In this document: positions 18,038 through 18,077 of the stretch, piece by piece
Numbering within the stretch: the stretch's first letter is position 1
Layout of the letters: every line of letters starts with the position of its first letter
NCBI GenBank assembly: GCA_030849805.1
Contig: JASANZ010001831.1
Coordinates: forward strand, 1 to 18,077
Origin: Sergeia podlipaevii
Taxonomy: Eukaryota; Euglenozoa; Kinetoplastea; Trypanosomatida; Trypanosomatidae
DNA length: 18,077 nt
Direction of reading: 5' to 3'
Program-made: the position numbers and the translations under genes
The notes under the pieces: generated by a model
Told to the model about the DNA's origin: nothing
The model's database searches: none
Seen by the model: the letters and a program-made list of their open reading frames with translations, nothing else

Positions 18038-18077
18038 TTAGACGGCGCGCTTGCAGGAGTAGAGCAGGTTCTTCAGC
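18038..18077 (-). CDS. C-terminal end of an unidentified protein (partial, runs off the window)
   Basis: Reading in from the right edge on the minus strand, one frame gives twelve sense codons (LKNLLYSCKRAV) then TAA at 18040-18038. The codons are almost all C- or G-ending (CTG AAG AAC CTG CTC TAC TCC), the codon style of the neighbouring genes and quite unlike the A/T-rich spacer just to the left. A second frame also stays open to the edge but has a less typical codon pattern; the third hits a stop at once. This is most simply the 3' end of the next gene upstream in the same transcription unit. Too little is visible to name it. Confidence 0.6.
   Translation of the reverse strand, partial: LKNLLYSCKRAV

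Noticed and set aside
1..18077. tRNA, rRNA, spliced-leader RNA genes, CRISPR arrays, retroposons
   Set aside because: I saw no tRNA B-box with a folding context, no spliced-leader exon sequence, no spaced direct repeats and no reverse-transcriptase or transposase coding sequence.

Overview
This is a nuclear chromosome segment of a kinetoplastid protist, most likely a trypanosomatid (Trypanosomatidae). All convincing genes are intronless and lie head-to-tail on the minus strand, like part of one polycistronic transcription unit. Each gene is preceded on the transcribed strand by a pyrimidine tract and an AG, the layout of a spliced-leader acceptor. Coding DNA is fairly G+C-rich, while the 0.8-2.3 kb spacers are A/T-rich and full of homopolymers and microsatellites. 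The kinase is of the trypanosomatid CRK (cdc2-related) type. The four complete genes stop at TGA, TAA, TAG and TGA, so stop codons are not reassigned as in Blastocrithidia. The genus cannot be fixed from sequence alone.

In transcription order (right to left): (1) 18038-18077, the last 12 codons of a gene entering from the right; (2) 14941-15963, a zinc-free MDR oxidoreductase of the mitochondrial 2-enoyl thioester reductase (MECR/Etr1) type, with unusual active-site and nucleotide-binding loops; (3) 6765-13400, a giant (2211-residue) E/Q/A/R-rich coiled-coil protein, probably a cytoskeletal scaffold; (4) 3447-4502, a cyclin-dependent kinase with a PSTSIRE helix and an N-terminal extension, most like CRK2; (5) 835-2055, a C-terminally anchored MSP-domain (VAP-like) protein, probably an ER contact-site receptor. 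Neighbours in such units usually share transcription, not function, so no joint pathway is claimed.

The start codons of genes 2 and 3 were set to ATG. In both cases the longest open frame begins at a GTG that cannot be a normal eukaryotic start, and for gene 3 the predicted splice site cuts through that GTG.

The most interesting signal is inside the giant protein. A degenerate 17-residue helical motif (roughly S/C, D/E/N, x, two hydrophobics, x, x, two hydrophobics, x, D/E, A/S, A) recurs eight times through its C-terminal 60 percent, from the coiled coil into regions of quite different composition. It looks like a multivalent docking module. Other points worth checking are the loss of the catalytic tyrosine in the reductase, a probable splice acceptor directly abutting the kinase ATG, and CAG-type repeats read in two frames (Gln and Ala) in the giant gene. 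I found no tRNA, rRNA, CRISPR, transposon or spliced-leader RNA gene.
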